Of a DNA stretch of 19,885 nucleotides, positions 16,039-19,885 are shown in pieces. Source of the DNA: JBFHKO01 sp041595355 (GTDB lineage: Bacteria > Pseudomonadota > Gammaproteobacteria > Enterobacterales > Aeromonadaceae); NCBI GenBank assembly GCA_041595355.1, contig JBFHKO010000022.1, forward strand, positions 1 through 19,885, written 5' to 3'. Position 1 is the first letter of the stretch, and each line of letters begins with the position of its first letter. The notes beneath the pieces were generated by a model. The model was not told the DNA's origin. It worked only from the letters and a program-made list of their open reading frames with translations, and ran no database searches. The translations under genes and the position numbers were made by a program.

Positions 16039-18849
16039 TCATTCCAGGGTCAGCGCGTCTTCGACCAGGGCCTTCTGCTGCTTGATGTGCAGCGAGATGT
16101 AGCCGACAGCCGGGGAAGCCGAGGCGGGGCGACCGGCATAGCGCAGGCGGGCACCGCTGGGAATCGCCTCCCAGAAATGGTGCTGGCTGCAATACCAGGC
16201 ACCCTGGTTCTGCGGCTCCTCCTGACACCAGACAAAATCGCGCACATGCTGGTATTCGCGCAACACCTCGGCCAACTCGGCATGGGGAAAGGGGTAAAGC
16301 TGCTCGATGCGCACCAGGGCGGTCTGTTTGATATCCCCCTTGCGGCGTGCGTCCAGCAAATCGTAGTACACCTTGCCGGAGCACATCACGACCCGACTCA
16401 CGCCGCTGGCCTCCAGCGGTTCGATTTCACCGATGACGTTCTGGAAGCGTCCCTGCGCCAGCTCCTCCAGGCTGGAGACCGCCAGCGGATGACGCAGCAG
16501 CGACTTGGGCGTGAAAACAATCAGCGGCCGGCGCATGGGCCTTATCATCTGCCGGCGCAGCATGTGGAAGACCTGCGCCGGGGTGGTGGGCACGCAGATT
16601 TGCATGTTGTGCTGGGCGCACAGTTGCAGATAGCGCTCGGGACGGGCCGAGGAGTGCTCGGGCCCCTGCCCCTCGTAGCCATGCGGCAGCAACAGAGTCA
16701 GGCCGCACAGGCGTCCCCATTTCTGCTCGCCCGAAGAGACGAACTGATCGATCACCACCTGGGCACCGTTGGCAAAATCGCCGAACTGCGCCTCCCAGAT
16801 GGTGAGGCCACCGGGCGCCGCGGTGGCGTAGCCATATTCGAATGCCAGCACCGCCTCCTCCGACAGTACCGAGTCGAAGACCTGGAACGGCCCCTGATCC
16901 GGCGCCACGTTGGCCAGCGGGGTATAGGTGCTGGCATCGCGCTGGTTGTGCAGCACTGCGTGACGATGAAAGAAGGTGCCGCGACCAGAATCCTGGCCGG
17001 TCAGGCGAATGCGGTAACCGGCCTTGACCAGCGTGGCATAGGCCAGATTCTCGGCGAAGCCCCAGTCCAGCAGCTTCTCCCCCCGGGCCATGGCCAGCCG
17101 ATCATCGTAGATCTTCTGTACCTGGCGTTGCAGCTCATGGCCCTCGGGATGGCGGGTCAGCTGCTCTCCCAGGGCCTTCAGCTCCGCCAGGGAGCTGCTG
17201 GCGTCGTAGGGGATGTCCCAGTCATGATTCAGGAACGGCATCCAGTTCTGGTATTGCTGCCCCATGGGCCGCGACTCCCTGACCACGCAGGCACCGCGAT
17301 CCAGGGCCGCCCGGTAGTCGCTGGCCAGTTGCTCCACCGCCGTTTCGTCGAGCACATTCCGGGCCGCCAGTTGGGCACCATAGAGCTGGCGGGCCGTCGG
17401 GTGCTGCTTGATCTTCTGATACATCAGAGGCTGGGTGGCGCTGGGCTCGTCGGCTTCGTTATGGCCATTGCGCCGGTAACAGACCAGATCGACGACCACA
17501 TCGCGGTGGAAGGTATTGCGAAACTCCAGGGCCAGTTCGGTCACCAGCAGCACCGCCTCGGGATCATCGGCGTTGACATGGAAAATGGGCGCCTGGACCA
17601 TCTTGGCGATGTCGGTGCAATAACGGCTCGAACGGGTATCCTTCGGATTGGAGGTGGTAAAGCCCACCTGGTTGTTGATGACCAGGCGCACCGTGCCGCC
17701 AACGCCGAAGGCGCGGGTCTGGGACATGTTCAGGGTCTCGGCCACCACCCCCTGGCCGGCCATGGCCGAGTCGCCATGGATGGTGATGGGCAGCACCAGG
17801 CTGCCCCGGGCGTCGCCCAGCCGATCCATGCGTGCCCGAACCGAGCCCATGACCACCGGATTGACAATCTCCAGGTGCGAGGGGTTGAAGGCCAGCGCCA
17901 GGTGCACGTTGCCCCCCTCGGTGGCGAAATCCGAGGAGAAGCCCATATGGTATTTCACGTCCCCGGTCCCCCAGGACTCGCCATGCTTGCCGGCAAACTC
18001 GTCGAACAGCTCCTGGGAGAGCTTGCCCAGCACGTTGATCAGCATGTTGAGGCGGCCCCGGTGCGCCATGCCGATGACCACCTCCTTGCAGCCCTCGACC
18101 CCGGCCCGGCGGATCAGCGCCTTCACCATGGGGATCAGCATGTCGCCCCCCTCCAGGGAGAAGCGCTTGGCGCCGGGGAACTTGGCTCCCAGGTAACGCT
18201 CCAGCCCCTCGGCAGCGGTCAGGTCCTCCAGCAGCTGGCGCTGCTGCTCGGCACTGTAGCTGGGTGTCGACTCGATAGGCTCAAGCCGGTTCTGGATCCA
18301 GCGCTTCTCCTCCAGGGAGGTCATGTGCATGTATTCGGCGCCAATCGAACCGCAGTAGGTGCGCCGCAGGGAGGCCAGCAGCTCGCGCAGGGTCATGCTG
18401 GCGGGACCGGCCGCATAGGAGCCGACGCTGAAGCGGCAATCGAGATCCTCGCGCGTCAGATGATAATAGCCCAGCGCCAGCTCGGGCATCTCCTGCGGTG
18501 GATGCAACCCGAGGGGGTCCAGATTGGCCTCCTGGTGTCCCCCCACCCGGTAGGTATTGATAAGCTGCAGCACCTGGATCTGGCGCATGTCCGTCTTGAC
18601 ATCGGTGAGGGCATGCTGCACTCGCCCGGCCAGGGCCTGGGCACGGAAGTGATCGCGAATGGGGCTGTGAGGCTGCTCGGTCTGCTCGGCGGGCTGCTCC
18701 TGGCGCAACTGCAGGAAATAACGGCGCCACACATCGGGCACGGCGGCCGGATCATCAAGGAAGGTCTCGTAGAGCTGCTCCAGGTAGCCGGCATTGGCCC
18801 CCGTCAGGTGGGAAGAGTCCGTCCAGGCTTGCATGACACTCTTGTGCAT
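16039..18849 (-). CDS. sucA: 2-oxoglutarate dehydrogenase E1 component
   Basis: Thiamine-diphosphate enzyme that decarboxylates 2-oxoglutarate and passes the succinyl group to SucB lipoyl-lysine. The 936-residue protein matches E. coli SucA (933). The N-terminal AWTDSSHLTGANAGYLEQLYETFLDDP is the segment that binds the E2 core. Active-site histidines are His263 (GMAHRGRLN) and His301 (KYHMGFSSDF), in register with E. coli His260 and His298. HGDSAMAGQGVVAETLN is in the cofactor region, and CYRRNGHNEADEPSATQPLMYQKI is nearly identical to E. coli. The ATG at 18849 is chosen: MHKSVMQAW aligns with E. coli MQNSALKAW and AGGG lies six bases upstream. An ATG at 18855 (directly next to that AGGG) and one at 18834 are alternatives. 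The frame is open to 19047 without homology. Confidence 0.97.
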   Translation of the reverse strand: MHKSVMQAWTDSSHLTGANAGYLEQLYETFLDDPAAVPDVWRRYFLQLRQEQPAEQTEQPHSPIRDHFRAQALAGRVQHALTDVKTDMRQIQVLQLINTYRVGGHQEANLDPLGLHPPQEMPELALGYYHLTREDLDCRFSVGSYAAGPASMTLRELLASLRRTYCGSIGAEYMHMTSLEEKRWIQNRLEPIESTPSYSAEQQRQLLEDLTAAEGLERYLGAKFPGAKRFSLEGGDMLIPMVKALIRRAGVEGCKEVVIGMAHRGRLNMLINVLGKLSQELFDEFAGKHGESWGTGDVKYHMGFSSDFATEGGNVHLALAFNPSHLEIVNPVVMGSVRARMDRLGDARGSLVLPITIHGDSAMAGQGVVAETLNMSQTRAFGVGGTVRLVINNQVGFTTSNPKDTRSSRYCTDIAKMVQAPIFHVNADDPEAVLLVTELALEFRNTFHRDVVVDLVCYRRNGHNEADEPSATQPLMYQKIKQHPTARQLYGAQLAARNVLDETAVEQLASDYRAALDRGACVVRESRPMGQQYQNWMPFLNHDWDIPYDASSSLAELKALGEQLTRHPEGHELQRQVQKIYDDRLAMARGEKLLDWGFAENLAYATLVKAGYRIRLTGQDSGRGTFFHRHAVLHNQRDASTYTPLANVAPDQGPFQVFDSVLSEEAVLAFEYGYATAAPGGLTIWEAQFGDFANGAQVVIDQFVSSGEQKWGRLCGLTLLLPHGYEGQGPEHSSARPERYLQLCAQHNMQICVPTTPAQVFHMLRRQMIRPMRRPLIVFTPKSLLRHPLAVSSLEELAQGRFQNVIGEIEPLEASGVSRVVMCSGKVYYDLLDARRKGDIKQTALVRIEQLYPFPHAELAEVLREYQHVRDFVWCQEEPQNQGAWYCSQHHFWEAIPSGARLRYAGRPASASPAVGYISLHIKQQKALVEDALTLE

Positions 18850-18972
18850 GTTCATCCCTATCAATTGATACTGCGCTGCCTTGGCTGCGGGCCATGCCGG
18901 CCCCGCGTCGGGAGGCCTCGTCCGGGATCGCCGGTCATGCCGCCGAGGCAGGCCCCCGCCAAAAAACCGGGG

Positions 18973-19001
18973 ATAATCCTTGATGGCCACTGCATTGGCA
19001 A
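18973..19001 (-). promoter_or_regulatory. candidate proximal promoter of sucABCD
   Basis: TTGCCA (19001-18996) and GATTAT (18978-18973) on the - strand are separated by 17 bp. The predicted start near 18966 gives a leader of about 117 bases before sucA. Confidence 0.4.
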
Positions 19002-19024
19002 CGGGTGACGGTGATATCCGGACC

Positions 19025-19044
19025 GCGGCATCGGCCGATGCCGC
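19025..19044. repeat. perfect 20-bp palindrome in the sucA upstream region
   Basis: GCGGCATCGG is followed directly by its reverse complement CCGATGCCGC with no spacer. CGATGCCG occurs again at about 19051-19058. It lies just upstream of the proximal candidate sucA promoter, so it could be an operator; for transcripts from the distal promoter it could fold into a hairpin. Confidence 0.55.
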
Positions 19045-19191
19045 CATGCCCGATGCCGACGCTCCGGGGCGTGCATCACCCCGTTAGCTGCGAGGCTCCC
19101 CTGCCAGGGCTTGCAAAAACCGTCGTTCGGCCCAAGAATGGCCACCTTGGCGCTGCATGGCGCCGGCAGGCAAGGCCACTGGCGTTCCCGC

Positions 19192-19221
19192 AGTATATCT
19201 GCTCCATTTCTTTGCTTACAA
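19192..19221 (-). promoter_or_regulatory. candidate distal promoter of sucABCD
   Basis: TTGTAA (19221-19216) and TATACT (19197-19192) on the - strand are separated by 18 bp. The start near 19185 would give a leader of about 335 bases including the 20-bp palindrome. The -10 matches consensus at five of six positions. Confidence 0.4.
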
Positions 19222-19304
19222 TCGCTTAACAAGCGGCGCACCTCAAATCTCCAAGCAAGATCCCAGTCTGTGATTAATCCCGCAGCGATTGTGCGCCGTC
19301 AAAA

Positions 19305-19333
19305 TTGACAAGCCCTCGGCTTCTCGTTCAAAT
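19305..19333 (+). promoter_or_regulatory. candidate gltA promoter
   Basis: A consensus TTGACA -35 (19305-19310) is followed after 17 bp by TCAAAT (19328-19333, four of six matches). The predicted start near 19340 gives a gltA leader of about 94 bases. A TGTGATTAAT segment at about 19269-19278 is only half a CRP site. Confidence 0.55.
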
Positions 19334-19433
19334 AGATGCAACCTGCCCGCATCAGATATTCTTCTCCCTGGCGTGGATAGCATTATCTGCCCACAGGGCT
19401 TCCCGAATAATCAAGTGTTTAAGGAGACTTGCT

Positions 19434-19885
19434 ATGGCTGACAAGATAGCCACACTGCACCTGCCCGGCATAGAGCCCATCGAACTGCCCATCCTGTCCG
19501 GAACCGAAGGCCCGGATGTCATCGATGTGCGCGCCCTGGGTGCCCATGGCTACTTCACCTATGATCCGGGTTTCCTCTCCACCGCCTCCTGCGAATCCAA
19601 GATCACCTACATCGACGGCGACAAGGGGATACTGCTGCATCGCGGTTATCCCATCGCCGAACTGGCCAAGAATGCCAACTACCTGCAGGTCTGCCACCTG
19701 CTGCTGACCGGCGAGTTGCCCAACCAGGAACAATACGAGGCGTTCCGTAGCCGCGTGACCCGCCACACCATGGTGCATGAGCAGATGACCTCCCTGTTCC
19801 GCGCCTTCCGCCGCGACTCCCATCCCATGGCGATCATGTGCGGCGTGGCGGGCACCCTGTCGGCCTTCTACCACGACTCGCTGGA
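19434..19885 (+). CDS. gltA: citrate synthase (type II, GltA), 5' part
   Basis: Condenses acetyl-CoA and oxaloacetate to citrate, the entry step of the TCA cycle. The first 150 codons are present and the frame is open at the window edge. The start MADKIATLHLPG and the blocks DPGFLSTASCESKITYIDGDKGILLHRGYPI, VTRHTMVHEQMTSLFRAFRRDSHPMAIMCGV and SAFYHDSL follow E. coli GltA almost residue by residue, which marks the NADH-sensitive hexameric type II enzyme. The catalytic residues lie beyond the window. AAGGAG stands 7 bases before the ATG. It is divergent from sucA, with 584 bp between the starts. Confidence 0.96.
   Translation, partial: MADKIATLHLPGIEPIELPILSGTEGPDVIDVRALGAHGYFTYDPGFLSTASCESKITYIDGDKGILLHRGYPIAELAKNANYLQVCHLLLTGELPNQEQYEAFRSRVTRHTMVHEQMTSLFRAFRRDSHPMAIMCGVAGTLSAFYHDSL

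Larger units (their letters stand above)
18850..19433. promoter_or_regulatory. 584-bp divergent interval between sucA and gltA
   Basis: No gene is supported here. Going from sucA to gltA it holds: the palindrome TATCAATTGATA (18859-18870) beside the sucA start; a GC-rich leader with a candidate promoter (18973-19001); a perfect 20-bp palindrome (19025-19044); a second candidate sucA promoter (19192-19221); and the small repeat CGCTT-AAC-AAGCG (19223-19235). The gltA promoter (19305-19333) follows. The half nearest gltA is more AT-rich. In E. coli this place is filled by sdhCDAB; here no sdh sequence is seen. Confidence 0.75.

Noticed and set aside
15769..19008. A 1079-codon + strand open frame across the suc genes
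   Set aside because: It is antisense to sucB and sucA, both certain genes; its product is low-complexity and matches no family. GC-rich codon use opens long frames on the opposite strand.
18850..19047. 66-codon extension of SucA
   Set aside because: E. coli SucA aligns from 18849; the extension has no homology and contains a candidate promoter and palindrome.

Overview
This is a GC-rich chromosomal segment from a gammaproteobacterium. The proteins read like E. coli homologues throughout (AroH, BtuC/BtuD, RsuA, SucA-D, GltA), and the gene mix with a type IV pilus PilU points to the Aeromonadales or a close relative. The taxon is inferred from protein resemblance and composition only. Most of the window is ordinary metabolism. 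I found no phage, insertion sequence, CRISPR array, tRNA or rRNA, and nothing I would call a new biological system.

Layout. Bases 1-607 hold the 3' part of a Trp-type DAHP synthase (aroH) on the + strand, which runs tail-to-tail into btuD and btuC (- strand), the ATPase and permease of a vitamin B12 importer. From 8312 down to 2486 lies a five-gene - strand sugar operon: periplasmic binding protein, two permeases, a cytoplasmic GH32 beta-fructosidase and a MalK/MsmK-type ATPase. It ends in a strong intrinsic terminator. Its 426-bp upstream region carries a well-placed CRP-type promoter and a perfect 25-bp palindrome. The likely job is import of sucrose or short fructans, then cleavage inside the cell.

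From 8739 to 11929 is a mixed stretch: a small DUF486 membrane protein, a damaged half-length CaCA cation antiporter gene with an octanucleotide repeat in its key motif, pilU without a pilT beside it, and an EamA-family transporter. rsuA (16S rRNA pseudouridine synthase) follows on the - strand.

From 18849 down to 12718 is the sucABCD operon (2-oxoglutarate dehydrogenase E1 and E2, then succinyl-CoA synthetase beta and alpha), closed by a perfect 13-bp-stem terminator. gltA (citrate synthase) starts divergently at 19434 and runs off the window. sdhCDAB, which sits between gltA and sucA in E. coli and many relatives, is absent; a 584-bp regulatory interval lies there instead.

Most interesting points: the GCCGAGGT repeat that frameshifts the antiporter, the operator-like palindrome and CRP promoter of the fructoside operon, and the missing sdh block.
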